Assembly (NCBI GenBank): GCA_964482235.1
Contig: CAYZWU010000033.1
Coordinates: 1 to 63,482 of the forward strand
From: CAYZWU01 sp964482235
GTDB taxonomy: Bacteria > Planctomycetota > B15-G4 > CAYZWU01
Reading direction: 5' to 3'
Length of the DNA: 63,482 nucleotides
This document shows positions 26,755 through 35,358 of this stretch, piece by piece. Position 1 is the stretch's first letter, and every line of letters begins with the position of its first letter. The notes under the pieces are model-generated. The model had not been told where the DNA came from. It saw nothing but the letters and a program-made list of their open reading frames with translations, and ran no database searches. The translations under genes and the position numbers were made by a program.

Positions 26755-27849
26755 ATGTCAGCTGGAGAAACGACCATGGTAAGCGCAATCCGTTGGCAAA
26801 AGCTCGCCCGGGTACTCGCCGGAGTGATCCTTGCAGCTCTTTCGGTGTTCTTTTCCTTCGCCGCGGCGCAGGATGAACCTCAGGATGAGGACGCCGGCCT
26901 GGCAAGGGAGTTCCTCGAGGAGGCCCGTAGCCGTTACAGGGTTGTCTTCGACGCCGAAACCAAGGTGATTCGGCGCATGGTGAGCTCCCGCAAGGATGTG
27001 GAAACCATCACAACACCGGTTTACAGCGCCGTGGAGGGACTCCTGCGCTTCGAGGGCAGGTTCGTGACCGTCTCGGGCAAAGGCGGGGAGAGGGAGCAAT
27101 CCTACACGTACAGCGAATTTCAAACCACCGGCGGATACCTGCTGCCGACGCGGCTGAGCGTAGGCGGGGGAGCCTCGGAGACTCTTTTCAGCTTCAGGTA
27201 CACCTGCATCAACGGAATAAAGACGGAGGAAGACGCCGTCGACATCGCGGCGCTGAAGACGAAGATCAAGGAATGCGAGAAGCGATACCCCAGGGCGGAC
27301 AGCCCGGAGAAGATCCATCTCTTGCGCGAGCTCGCCCTTCTGGATCACGAGCTCGCTGCCATGGCGATCGTCAAGAGAGGGCTCAAGGACAAGGACCTTG
27401 CCGTCCGCGTCGAAGCAGCCAGGCTTCTCGGTCAGATGGATTTCCGCAACGTGGTCTCCCACCTGACGAATGCGATGAAACCGAATCACGCCAACCAGGA
27501 GGTCCACCTGGCCTTCATCGCCGCCCTTGGCGAGATCGGAGATCCCAAGGCTATTCCCTACCTCTACAAGGATCTCTGGAACCAGAAGGAGAGGAGCGAT
27601 CGTGTCGAGGCGACGAGAGCCAAGATCGCCGCCCTCGGCCGGATCGAGTCAAAAAAATCGGTCGAGGCGCTTATCGACCTGATCAGCAAGTTCGGCTCCG
27701 GCAGGCGTGGATCGAACGCCCGTTACGTTGGCAATATCACGGATTCGCTTCAGCAGCTCACCGGTCAGAATCTGGGCAGGGACACGGACGCCTGGAAGAC
27801 CTGGTGGAAGAAGAACAGGAGCAAGCTCAAGCTCGCCGAGGACAGGTGA
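26755..27849 (+). CDS. exported HEAT-repeat protein
   Basis: A 364-residue protein with a leader (helix about 18-37) and an N-terminal domain of unknown type. HEAT repeats run from about residue 190: AVRVEAARLLGQMDFRNVV, LAFIAALGEIGDPKAIPYL, RAKIAALGRIESKKSVEAL. It closes with the WKTWWKKNRSKL motif common to secreted HEAT proteins of Planctomycetota-like bacteria. HEAT arrays act as protein-protein scaffolds. GGGAGGAGATG is a strong ribosome binding site. A long hairpin begins directly after its stop. Confidence 0.72.
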   Translation: MSAGETTMVSAIRWQKLARVLAGVILAALSVFFSFAAAQDEPQDEDAGLAREFLEEARSRYRVVFDAETKVIRRMVSSRKDVETITTPVYSAVEGLLRFEGRFVTVSGKGGEREQSYTYSEFQTTGGYLLPTRLSVGGGASETLFSFRYTCINGIKTEEDAVDIAALKTKIKECEKRYPRADSPEKIHLLRELALLDHELAAMAIVKRGLKDKDLAVRVEAARLLGQMDFRNVVSHLTNAMKPNHANQEVHLAFIAALGEIGDPKAIPYLYKDLWNQKERSDRVEATRAKIAALGRIESKKSVEALIDLISKFGSGRRGSNARYVGNITDSLQQLTGQNLGRDTDAWKTWWKKNRSKLKLAEDR

Positions 27850-27850
27850 A

Positions 27851-27906
27851 TCAACGATTGCGACCATCTGCCGCGCCGTGCACGAGCAGATGATCGCAAT
27901 CGTTGA
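27851..27906. terminator. long bidirectional terminator-like hairpin
   Basis: TCAACGATTGCGA (27851-27863) pairs perfectly with 27894-27906, and inside it ATCTGC (27866-27871) pairs with GCAGAT (27886-27891). The whole stem has 19 bp with a 2x2 internal loop and a 14-nt loop. It starts 2 nt after the HEAT-protein stop and lies between convergent genes, so it likely ends or protects both transcripts. A T-run is absent, so intrinsic termination is not certain. Confidence 0.65.
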
Positions 27907-27937
27907 GAATCGGTATCTGGTTCTTTGCCGTCACCTT

Positions 27938-28477
27938 CTACGGCATCGTGTACTTGAAATACATCGCCCAGTTGTTGCCGGGAAAGTCGTCTCCCTCCCC
28001 CCAGGCGGTCTCGTGGACAACACAGCGCTTGACGCCTTTTACAGCGGCGTGCGCGGCGATGTAGAGGTCGGTTCCACTGGTCCATCCAGCATCGAGCGGG
28101 ATGGTGTACGTGTCCGCAACGACATCCGGGCCATAGGTATTCTGGTGGTCGAACTGACCGGGACTGGGATTCCCGTTCTTCTGAGGGATCAGCGACGGAT
28201 CGATATCAACGTGCAGATGCGTCTCCTCGAGATACACGTCGGCAAACTTGCCGAGCGGCTTGGTCACGTACTTGACGTAGAGGTAGTCCGCATCGCTCCA
28301 CACAGCCACATGGCCCACGTCATAATGCTGCGCCGCGATCAGGTCGGTGACAACGAGATCGGGAGGAGTGGAGAGCAGGAAATCCTTGCATTCGACTGTA
28401 TCCTCGCTGATCAGAGGCGATATGCCAAAGGCCATGGATAGAAGAATCGAGAGAGAGACAAAAAGGTTGACTACCAT
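27938..28477 (-). CDS. small secreted protein of unknown function
   Basis: A 179-residue secreted protein with a hydrophobic leader (1-20). A strand-rich body includes VAVWSDADYLYVKYVT and LHVDIDPSLIPQKNGNPSPG, and the conserved-looking end TDLYIAAHAAVKGV...ETAWGEGDDFPGNNWAMYF. The AHA-V...AWGxGxxFPGxNW pattern recurs in secreted proteins of unknown function. AAGGAGTAAGTT precedes the ATG. It converges with the HEAT-repeat gene across the long hairpin. No enzyme motif is seen. Confidence 0.6.
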   Translation of the reverse strand: MVVNLFVSLSILLSMAFGISPLISEDTVECKDFLLSTPPDLVVTDLIAAQHYDVGHVAVWSDADYLYVKYVTKPLGKFADVYLEETHLHVDIDPSLIPQKNGNPSPGQFDHQNTYGPDVVADTYTIPLDAGWTSGTDLYIAAHAAVKGVKRCVVHETAWGEGDDFPGNNWAMYFKYTMP

Positions 28478-28682
28478 AACTTACTCCTTAACAGATAGTT
28501 CTGATTTATTCGCTATGAGCTGCCGATATCTGGAATCGGAAAGATTCCCAATCGAATACATGGGTTACATTTGATATAATAACCCCAAAAAAGCCCAGCG
28601 CCAAATTTATCAACTAGTAGAATTGATAGAGGTCTGGAAGGTCTTCTGGGCGGCGTGTCCTATCTCCGGCGGAATGGTTGCT

Positions 28683-29174
28683 TCATCTCGACATCGGGGC
28701 CGCTGCTGCGCGGCCGGCGGTTCCGCCCCGCACGCAGCGTACGAGATTGTAGATCCGCATCACATCGCCTTGCGGGCCGCGGCCTTTGGGGAATGCCCCC
28801 GGATCGCCGCTCTTGGCGTCAGCGCGCTTGGCGCCGGCGCCGTGCACGTCCATCAGCGTCGGTGCGCCCCTCTGCGGGCCTGGCCGCGTCTTGAAACCGA
28901 GCGCCCGGCCGAATGCGAAGTAGACCGCTGATCGAACCGACCTCGTCCGCGCATGCGTCGTGCTGGTCCAGTAGTGGGCGAAATCGACCTTGCCGCCCTC
29001 GTTCCTGATAGGCGTGGCCTGAAAGACAGGATCGATCGCAGCGGACCGGCTCGTATCGGGCGAGCGAGAGTAGTCGACGATGCTCTGCAGTTCCTTCGCG
29101 TTGGCCAGGCGTTAGTCGTCATGTCCTGCGTATTCCAGCTCCTCGGCCCACTTCAGGCTTCGCCTTTGCGACCT
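28683..29174 (-). pseudogene. remnant of a DUF1566 (Lcl C-terminal) domain gene
   Basis: The minus strand encodes, in one frame, SLKWAEELEYAGHDD, then a TAA (29112-29114), then RLANAKELQSIVDYSRSP. It continues with DFAHYWTSTTHA, VYFAFGRALGF and DVHGAGAKRADAKSGDPG, and ends GDVMRIYNLVRCVRG before a TGA at 28683. This is the C-terminal part of a DUF1566/Lcl domain. The TAA stands where the family has Trp in DDWRLPNAKELQ, and above 29174 the frame breaks down further (a TGA at 29175-29177). No start or ribosome binding site remains. Two other parts of 28478-29259 show nothing further. This is genuine decay, unlike the TGA-only interruptions elsewhere. Confidence 0.75.
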
Positions 29175-29259
29175 TCACTCCCTGCGACTTCGCCTCGATA
29201 CCGCTCGCAGTGGAAATGGTGCCTTGACAGACCGTTGATGATCGGGTTGTCCGCCGATC

Positions 29260-30507
29260 CTACAGGATCTCGATGATCCAAAGATTGCTCAACTCCGTTC
29301 CAACGAGAGCCTGAACGGGAATCCGGCTCCCGGGCGGCAGTCCTGTCGAGACCGCGCGATCGATGAAGCGCACGCCGTTGTTCGGGATCGAGTTGAAGTG
29401 CACGCGATGATCCCACGGCGGCATCAGCCAGAAAGCTCCGAAGGGCGTATGATCGGGATCCGGAAGAACGCCCGATCCCGAGATGAGCATGACGGGATTC
29501 GTCCCGGGCCATCCGATGATGACACCCGTAGGGCTGCTGCCGTACGTTACCTTGCCCTTGACGTAGAAGTGGGTGTGGAACTCGTCGGCTCCCATATCAG
29601 GGAAGGCGAACAGCCCGGTGCGCGGATCACCCTCGAAGTCTGTGTCCGGCAAGCCCGGTGCATTCCTGTCGCCGGCCGAGCGGCAGGGGGAATAAAAGGG
29701 GATGTGGTAGTCACCGGCCGCCGCATCGAGAAAGAGGGGGTCTTCATCGATCATGCCGGCACCCCAGTTGAGGGTGGAGCCTGGTTCCACATGGACGGCA
29801 AGCGAGCCGCCTTTCACGTCGGAGTAGCTGATCGTCAGCGTGGCGGGATAGCCCGGCACCCCGATGCCTATCTCGGGACCGTTCTGAGCACTGTTGTTCC
29901 AGAGGATCGTGTTGGCGATGGATGGCGAGGAATAGTTGGCGTAGATCCCGCCGCCGTCATCGGCCCGGTTCTCCGAGATGGTATTGTTCAGGATGACAGG
30001 AGAGGATCGCTTGCTCTGGCAGTAGATCCCTCCGCCGTAGGAGGCCACGTTCCCCGAGATGGTGTTGTTGACGATGACTGGGGAAGAGTCGTAGCAGGCG
30101 ATTCCACCGCCAGAGTAGGAGATATTGGCGACCAGCCTGTTTCTCATGATCGTTGGAGACGAATGATTACAGTAGATACCGCCGCTCGTGACCTCATTCC
30201 CGTTCGTAACGGTGAAGCCATCCAGCGTGGAACCGGCCCCTTCCCCGTTCCTGAACGTCACACCCGTCCCGCCGTTCGCATCGATGACGGTCGCCGCGGA
30301 ACCGCGTTCACTTCGAACGGTGATCGCTTTGCCGGCGAAGTCGATTTCCCCGAGATACGTCCCGGGGCGCACGATGACGGTATCGCCGTTCACGGAGGCA
30401 TCGATGGCGCCCTGTATCGATGGATAATCGTCAGGCACGTAGATGTCCGCCCCGTAGCCGATGAAGGAAATGATGGTGACCACGATCAAGATCAATCCGT
30501 ATCGCAT
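29260..30507 (-). CDS. secreted right-handed beta-helix protein B
   Basis: A 415-residue secreted protein. The leader MRYGLILIVVTIISFIGYG leads into IYVPDDYPSIQGAIDASVNG, then beta-helix coils with GGGI-CY-SSP-IVNNTI turns. A DMGADEFHTHFY linker and the family C-terminal domain follow (SGSGVLPDPDHTPFG..., SIPNNGVRFIDRAV, LPPGSRIPVQALVG, LSNLWIIEIL). DUF1565-type parallel beta-helices are often polysaccharide-binding or lyase-like; no catalytic residues stand out. GGAGG lies before the ATG. The next gene downstream of the promoter side (30633-30950) carries the same leader type and only the C-terminal domain. Confidence 0.8.
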   Translation of the reverse strand: MRYGLILIVVTIISFIGYGADIYVPDDYPSIQGAIDASVNGDTVIVRPGTYLGEIDFAGKAITVRSERGSAATVIDANGGTGVTFRNGEGAGSTLDGFTVTNGNEVTSGGIYCNHSSPTIMRNRLVANISYSGGGIACYDSSPVIVNNTISGNVASYGGGIYCQSKRSSPVILNNTISENRADDGGGIYANYSSPSIANTILWNNSAQNGPEIGIGVPGYPATLTISYSDVKGGSLAVHVEPGSTLNWGAGMIDEDPLFLDAAAGDYHIPFYSPCRSAGDRNAPGLPDTDFEGDPRTGLFAFPDMGADEFHTHFYVKGKVTYGSSPTGVIIGWPGTNPVMLISGSGVLPDPDHTPFGAFWLMPPWDHRVHFNSIPNNGVRFIDRAVSTGLPPGSRIPVQALVGTELSNLWIIEIL

Positions 30508-30632
30508 GCAAAGCCTCCAGTAATGAAATGCTCAACAGGCTTCTGTTACGGCATACTCTAATATAGACAAATGTAGATAGAAAGAACAGGGGGGACAGGC
30601 GGATTTCGCCGCTATTTGATGCCGGTTTTTAC

Positions 30633-30950
30633 CTACTCGACAGTGAGCACCAGCAGATTGGTCAACTCGCTCCCCGCCAGGACCTGGAAAGGATATTGCT
30701 CGCCGGCGGCCCAGTTGACAGGGACCGAACCGGTCAGGATCGACAGACCGTCGCCACCGATGTCGGGCATCGCGAGGCGCACAACGATCGGCATCTGCAG
30801 GTAGAGGTCGCCGAAAAAGGTGGATTGAGGCGGATCCTGGATACCCGAGCCGAGGCCAAGCGTCAGCTGTGTCGTACCCGGTGTGCCGGCAACTTTCACG
30901 TCGATGGGACAGACAAGTATCGCGGCGACAAGAATGAAGCCACAGCGCAT
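30633..30950 (-). CDS. mini-protein: signal peptide plus beta-helix-family C-terminal domain only
   Basis: 105 residues: a leader MRCGFILVAAILVCPIDVKV followed directly by the roughly 80-residue domain that ends the beta-helix proteins of this window (GLGSGIQDPPQSTFFGDLYL, SVPVNWAAGEQYPFQVLAG, LTNLLVLTVE). The whole beta-helix is missing. TGGAGG before the ATG is intact and the frame is undamaged, so this looks like an expressed product of an internal deletion or a purposely small family member. Its existence shows the C-terminal unit is a self-standing domain. It starts 15 nt after the double-cubane reductase gene on the same strand. Confidence 0.72.
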   Translation of the reverse strand: MRCGFILVAAILVCPIDVKVAGTPGTTQLTLGLGSGIQDPPQSTFFGDLYLQMPIVVRLAMPDIGGDGLSILTGSVPVNWAAGEQYPFQVLAGSELTNLLVLTVE

Positions 30951-30965
30951 GGCATGCCTCCAGTG

Positions 30966-32129
30966 TTAATTCCTGCCCTGGACCATTTCGAGCAGCGCCT
31001 CGATGCGGGTCCGCATCGGACCGCGGTCCAGGTCGGAGTAGTCGGTCTCGAGCTTCAGGTAGGGAAGACCGTGCCGCGTCTGGACCGCCTCCTTCACCCG
31101 GGCGCTTTCCATGTTGTAGGTGTGGCAGGCCATCAGAACTGCCTCGATCACGCAATCGGGCCTGTACTCCTCGATCAGACGGTCGAGGAGAGCGATGCGA
31201 CGATCGTTGGGCGTCATCACCGAGCAGGGGAGCTCGATGTAGCGATTCGCGATTGCCTGCAAGGGGTCTCCCGTGTCCTCCTCCACGAGATCGATCACCG
31301 GCTTGATCCCGCTGCACGCCTCGTGAACCACGATGATGCCACCCGCCGCCTCGATCTCCTCGAGGACCTTGGCGCTGTCGCCTCCGAGGGGACACCCGGT
31401 GAGCAGGACGCGAGGCGCACTCTCCGGGGCGGCCCGGTAGCCGGCCGCTCTCTTGCTCTCGAGATCGGCGATGACGCTCTCGAGATGGGCGTCGTAATCG
31501 TCTCCGGCGGCGAAGACGTCGAAGAGCCTGTTCATCTCGAGCCCCGTCACAACCGGTGCGTCATCCCTGGGGAACTCGCAGATCCTCTTCCTGAGCCGGC
31601 GGCGCCTGTTGGTCTTCCTGATGGCCTTCTCGAGCCTGTCGTCTGTGATGGCCGTGCCGAACTGCTTCTCTAGGAACTCCTTCAGCCGCTCGACCTCGCG
31701 GAGCCAGTGGGAACGAGCCGCCTCCTGGTCGGGCATCTGGGGGAGCTCCATCACGTGGAGAGGCTTGTAGCTCCTGATCAGCTCGAACATCTTCTTCTTG
31801 GCGTCGCAGGTGGTCTCGCCGATGACGGCGTCGGCCGCCTCGTAGAAGGGGCAGGCACCGGTGAGAACGGCGCCGTAGGAAGACTTGACGAGCGGACAGG
31901 TGTTGGCGGGGATGACCTCCTCGGCGTCGCGGATCGGCTCCTGGATCAGGCCGCAGAGGCCGACCGGCACACCGCCGATCGCATGGACGAGCTCGATCGG
32001 CGCGTAGCAGCAGTAGGCCCCGACGATAGGCTTGCCGGCGCGGCTTTCCGCGGCCAGGTACCGGACCGCCTGTTCCCTGATCCATTTCGAAGGCCCATTC
32101 CTGTTTGTTGACAATGAATCACTCCTCAT
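30966..32129 (-). CDS. double-cubane/2-hydroxyacyl-CoA dehydratase (HgdB-like) reductase subunit
   Basis: A 387-residue member of the BcrC/BadD/HgdB family (PF06050). Family blocks are GAYCCYAPIELVHAIGGVPVGL, ANTCPLVKSSYG, GETTCDAKKKMFE, RVLLTGCPLGGD and VLMACHTYN. Cys residues in CPLVK, TTCD and ACH are the usual cluster ligands. Standing without a second paralogous subunit, it matches the single-subunit 'double-cubane cluster' anaerobic reductases rather than a dehydratase pair. Such reductases need an ATP-driven activator, which is not in this window. Its ATG overlaps the stop of the upstream unknown gene by 11 nt, so it belongs to the membrane-protein operon. Reaction unknown. Confidence 0.8.
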   Translation of the reverse strand: MRSDSLSTNRNGPSKWIREQAVRYLAAESRAGKPIVGAYCCYAPIELVHAIGGVPVGLCGLIQEPIRDAEEVIPANTCPLVKSSYGAVLTGACPFYEAADAVIGETTCDAKKKMFELIRSYKPLHVMELPQMPDQEAARSHWLREVERLKEFLEKQFGTAITDDRLEKAIRKTNRRRRLRKRICEFPRDDAPVVTGLEMNRLFDVFAAGDDYDAHLESVIADLESKRAAGYRAAPESAPRVLLTGCPLGGDSAKVLEEIEAAGGIIVVHEACSGIKPVIDLVEEDTGDPLQAIANRYIELPCSVMTPNDRRIALLDRLIEEYRPDCVIEAVLMACHTYNMESARVKEAVQTRHGLPYLKLETDYSDLDRGPMRTRIEALLEMVQGRN

Positions 32130-32526
32130 GGGACCGGCTCACGTTATCGGACTCGTGTTCCGCCTGCTCGATCCTGGAAAGGAGAGTGTCGAGTGTCTCC
32201 CTATGCTCGAGGAGAAACGCGAGCCGTCTGAATTCGGTTTCACTCAGGTTCTTCGATAGTCCGGGGAAGACCTGAAGCGTCAGGCTGACGAGGGGTTCGG
32301 CCATCACCATGGCCTGGCTCCCGATGTAACCGAGCGGCTTGTAGCTTTCAAGGAACAGGGAGACCGGCGTGCCGAGCTTCCGCGACACGACCCACCTCGC
32401 AACCCGATCCAGGAGAGCGCCGTCGTCGGACGAGTCGTCCGGCATCGGCCGGCTCGTGGCGAAGGCGTTCTTCAGCCAGGCCGCGAATCGGTTGCGTTCA
32501 GGCCGAGGGGATGTGTCGTTTGACAT
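32119..32526 (-). CDS. hypothetical protein of the unknown membrane operon (gene F)
   Basis: A 135-residue mostly helical protein from the ATG at 32526. A longer frame reaching 32760 exists, but its extra part overlaps the preceding gene and is not coding-like. Residues 45-85 (LLDRVARWVVSRKLGTPVSLFLESYKP, then LGYIGSQAMVMAEPL) contain a semi-hydrophobic segment that may associate with the membrane. The tail is an amphipathic helix (TEFRRLAFLLEHRETLDTLLSRIEQ). No family name is known to me. It overlaps gene E upstream by 29 nt and the double-cubane reductase downstream by 11 nt. Confidence 0.6.
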   Translation of the reverse strand: MSNDTSPRPERNRFAAWLKNAFATSRPMPDDSSDDGALLDRVARWVVSRKLGTPVSLFLESYKPLGYIGSQAMVMAEPLVSLTLQVFPGLSKNLSETEFRRLAFLLEHRETLDTLLSRIEQAEHESDNVSRSHEE

Positions 32527-32920
32527 GGTCCAGGACTTCCTCTCTGTTTCCATTATAGCGCAAGTACAATCCCTGGAAGGCATCGATGGCTTTCGGTTTC
32601 GTGCCCGTTGCCAGGTGAACGCCGATGTCATGGGGATAGTAGTTTCGAAAGGAGCTCCACTTCCTGATGCGCGGCAATCCAAGGAACTCGAGCCGCACGC
32701 CTTCCTCGTCGAGTCGATAGACGATTGGAAAGAAATACCGCCCCAGCGAGGCCGCGACAACCACGAGGCTCAACGCAGCGAGGAAAGTCCCGAATCCGCC
32801 GAGGAGAACGAGAAAGGTGACGGCCGGCAGCGCCAGGAGGGCCGCAATGCTCCTGGGCCAGTCATCCCTGAGAGGATGGCTTTTCCAGACCAGCTCGCGA
32901 TTCGATTCAGCCTCGGTCAC
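32498..32920 (-). CDS. small membrane protein, PH-like domain (gene E)
   Basis: A 140-residue protein from a GTG at 32920 with AGGAG 5 nt before it. Two hydrophobic helices (about 24-46 and 47-66) are followed by a strand-rich tail (VYRLDEEGVRLEFLGLPRIRKWSSFR...), like the bacterial PH-domain membrane proteins (YcxB/YdbT style). The VRLEF-G--R-RKW-S-RNYY pattern fits a PH-like barrel. It ends inside gene F. Function unknown. Confidence 0.6.
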   Translation of the reverse strand: MTEAESNRELVWKSHPLRDDWPRSIAALLALPAVTFLVLLGGFGTFLAALSLVVVAASLGRYFFPIVYRLDEEGVRLEFLGLPRIRKWSSFRNYYPHDIGVHLATGTKPKAIDAFQGLYLRYNGNREEVLDHVKRHIPSA

Positions 32921-32946
32921 GGTTTCTCCTCGAAAAAGATCTTGCC

Positions 32947-33774
32947 TCACTTGTCGATGAGGTGGAGCCAGTCCCGGAGAAGGAACAGGGCCCGCCCGGT
33001 CAGCAGCGAGATGCGCGTCATCACCGTGAATCCGAAGGTCGCGCCGAAGGAAACCATGATGAAGAAGAGGCCGACCATGGAGATCTTCCTGACCGGTCCC
33101 ACGCGCTTGACGGAAAAGAGGAAATAGACCAGGACGCTGATCACACCGACCAGGACCGCCGCGGTCGAGATCACGCTCCAGACGGAATGCGATCCGTCGA
33201 AGGCCGTGAGCGTCGCCTGGATCTGACGGAACAGGTACGTCACCACCACCTGCGGCAGCATGAGGCCCGCCCCCCAGCCCACCACGATGGCGAAAGCATA
33301 GCGTGACAGCCAGGCATACCGCGGAATGAAGCGAGCCAGCATGCAGAAGCCGAGAGCCACCGGGATCAGGACGGCCCATTCCGGGGCGTGCTTGGCCGTC
33401 TCGGGCGAGATCAGCGGTTCGATAAGGGGTTCGTAGAGTTGCTTGGCCAGGTACTGGTGCACGGCGATCGTGATCCCGTATCCGACCGACACGCCGAGAT
33501 AAAGGTGCTCGGCGAGCTTGAAGAGCGGATTGTCGCGATAGAGGAAGCTGTACATCGCCAGGGTCAGGCCGGCAGCGAGCATGACGCCCAGGACCTGCAT
33601 GGCGGACATCGCCTCGCCCTCGGCGTTCTGCTCGAGGCGTCCCGAAGCATAGAGGTATATGTTCACGATCAGGAAGAGGGCGACCAGCAGCAGGCCGGCA
33701 GCCATGCCGCCGGAGATTGGAGCCCTGGCTTCAGGCGGGTTCGTCGATGGCTGCTGTTCCTCACGGGGCGGCAT
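32947..33774 (-). CDS. polytopic membrane protein of the unknown operon (gene D)
   Basis: A 275-residue protein with seven or so hydrophobic helices. Blocks include GGMAAGLLLVALFLIVNIYLY, LKLAEHLYLGVSVGYGITIA-like FKLAEHLYLGVSVGYG, LGFCMLARFIPRYAWLSRYA and VISTAAVLVGVISVLVYFLFSVKRVG. It does not resemble a transporter family I know. The ATG overlaps the end of gene C by 14 nt, which supports gene C being read to 33761 as one chain. Confidence 0.6.
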   Translation of the reverse strand: MPPREEQQPSTNPPEARAPISGGMAAGLLLVALFLIVNIYLYASGRLEQNAEGEAMSAMQVLGVMLAAGLTLAMYSFLYRDNPLFKLAEHLYLGVSVGYGITIAVHQYLAKQLYEPLIEPLISPETAKHAPEWAVLIPVALGFCMLARFIPRYAWLSRYAFAIVVGWGAGLMLPQVVVTYLFRQIQATLTAFDGSHSVWSVISTAAVLVGVISVLVYFLFSVKRVGPVRKISMVGLFFIMVSFGATFGFTVMTRISLLTGRALFLLRDWLHLIDK

Positions 33775-34708
33775 CGCTTCTTTTACTTCTCCTTTTTCTG
33801 GTCATCAGGAACGACACGTTCCCGATGACGACGAAGAGGACGATGATCATGTGGCCGAAAGTCTGGGAGCCCATTCTCCTAAGGCCCCGGCCCGGCTCGT
33901 TCATCCCGCCGGCATCGAGCAGGGTCTCGTACTCGGCCGCCCCCTTGATCCCGGGGATCAGGCCGATCAGCTGACCGGCTTGCAGGAACGGGTAGATCTG
34001 CGGAGCACCGTCGCCCGTGCAGCCGCCGCCCATGGTGAGTCCGATCCGTTCCTTGGCGTACATGATCCACCACTGGAGACCGGTCGTTCCGGCGGAGAAC
34101 ACCACCACGAGGGGATAATCCTTGAGCGTCCGGATGTTGTCGAGAAGGTCGATCTTGTCGGCCTTCACGTTCGCGTGGTCCGTGGGGAATGTTTTCTTTG
34201 CGTCCATGCAAAGACGGGTGATGACCCGTCACCCGCCGGGCTGGGCGCCGAGAAAGACCCAGTCCCGGTACTCCCTGGCATCCACCTCGACATCGCGAAC
34301 AACGGATTCGCCATCCGCGTCGAGAAGAGGCTTCCCCTCGGCGTCTCGAACGATCTCGCGATAGCTGTGACGCGCTGCGGTTCGCATGTTTTCGTAGGCC
34401 AGCGTCACCCCCTGGGGCCAGAGAGTCATCCCCGTCACCTTGAGCTTCTTCCGGAAGCAGTGCTGCAGGAAGGCGATCGCCATCGGCGACATCTCCGGGT
34501 CGGAGGCAGGATCGAAGTCGAGGCTCACGAAGACAGGCGATCCCTCGGGGAGCCTGTCCACCTCGTCGAAGATCGACCTGACCGGCCCGGTCACGTTCAC
34601 GGGCAGGACGAGCTGCGGAAAGAGCATGGGGATCATGACGCCCAGCGCGACGAGGATGTAGATCACCCTCGGATCGACGGCAGAGATCTTTTCGAGCAGG
34701 CGCGCCAT
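33761..34708 (-). CDS. membrane operon gene C, one frame interrupted by TGA at codon 160
   Basis: From ATG 34708, 159 codons lead to a TGA at 34229-34231, and the same frame continues for 155 codons to 33761. The first half has one helix (VIYILVALGVMIPMLFPQLV) and a strand-helix domain: FVSLDFDPASDPEMSPMAIA, then DWVFLGAQPGG. The second half resumes with KTFPTD, NIRTLKDYPLVVVFSAGTTG, QWWIMYAKE, GLIPGIKGAAEYETL and a C-terminal helix. The internal ATG (34207) has no ribosome binding site. In relatives I recall, these halves form one protein. Causes may be mutation, sequence error, or recoding: a 7-bp hairpin with loop ATGGAC lies at 34195-34214. Gene B ends 3 nt before its start. Confidence 0.6.
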
Positions 34709-34710
34709 GC

Positions 34711-35349
34711 TCACTTTCCCTTTCCCAGATAGCTCCTCTCGATACCGAGGAGGACCTTGAGGCTCGTGGTGAACATGGAGAGGCCGAGGCCCAGAAGGAT
34801 CCCGCGCTGCGCCGCCATGTTCGGGTTGATGAGAAGCCAGTCCTTCACCTCGGGGATCCGAGGGGAGATCATTCCTCCCAGCGGGATCTGGCCGATGATG
34901 ACGATGATCCCCGAGACGAGAAGCACGGAGGCGCCGAAGGTGCGCACGCGGAAAGCCTTGTACGCCGCCGACGCGATGAAGAAGGCGGTGAGGGAGAACA
35001 TCGTGGAGGAGAGCGGCTTGTTCAGGTAATCGTAGATCCAGATAACCGGATCCCTCTCCTTGGGATCCATGCCCCAGACGATGCCGAGATAAGCCGTCGC
35101 CAGGAGCGAAAGGACGGTCACGGCGCTGTAGGCCCATCCCGGTTGCTGGCGCCTGACGGCGCCGACGTGTCGCTTGAGCAGGCTCACCACACCCAGGACG
35201 AGCGCGAAGCTCGAGATGATGATGGCCCAGTTGTTGATCATGTCGAAGGGCTCGGCAATGGCGGGATGGGGGACGAATGTGGCGAAAGCCACGATAGTCC
35301 CTGTCAGGAAACAGAGGAAAACAGGCAGCTTAATCTTGACGATGTCCAT
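34711..35349 (-). CDS. polytopic membrane protein of the unknown operon (gene B)
   Basis: A 212-residue protein with six hydrophobic helices, from VKIKLPVFLCFLTGTIVAFATF to RGILLGLGLSMFTTSLKVLLGI. Between helices is a short VWGMDPKERDPVIWIYDYLN loop. It resembles no named transporter. Ten nucleotides separate it from the DUF6754-like gene upstream and three bases from gene C. It probably forms an inner-membrane complex with genes A, C and D. Confidence 0.6.
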   Translation of the reverse strand: MDIVKIKLPVFLCFLTGTIVAFATFVPHPAIAEPFDMINNWAIIISSFALVLGVVSLLKRHVGAVRRQQPGWAYSAVTVLSLLATAYLGIVWGMDPKERDPVIWIYDYLNKPLSSTMFSLTAFFIASAAYKAFRVRTFGASVLLVSGIIVIIGQIPLGGMISPRIPEVKDWLLINPNMAAQRGILLGLGLSMFTTSLKVLLGIERSYLGKGK

Positions 35350-35358
35350 TCACGTCTC

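Noticed and set aside
28683..29174. TAA in the DUF1566 remnant as a recoding site
   Set aside because: TAA is not a known recoded sense codon in this setting, it replaces a conserved Trp, and the upstream coding sequence is degraded.
34213..34230. Hairpin GACGGGT-CATC-ACCCGTC including the TGA of gene C as a SECIS
   Set aside because: Bacterial SECIS loops lie 16-37 nt after the codon; this stem begins within the codon itself and its loop has no G.
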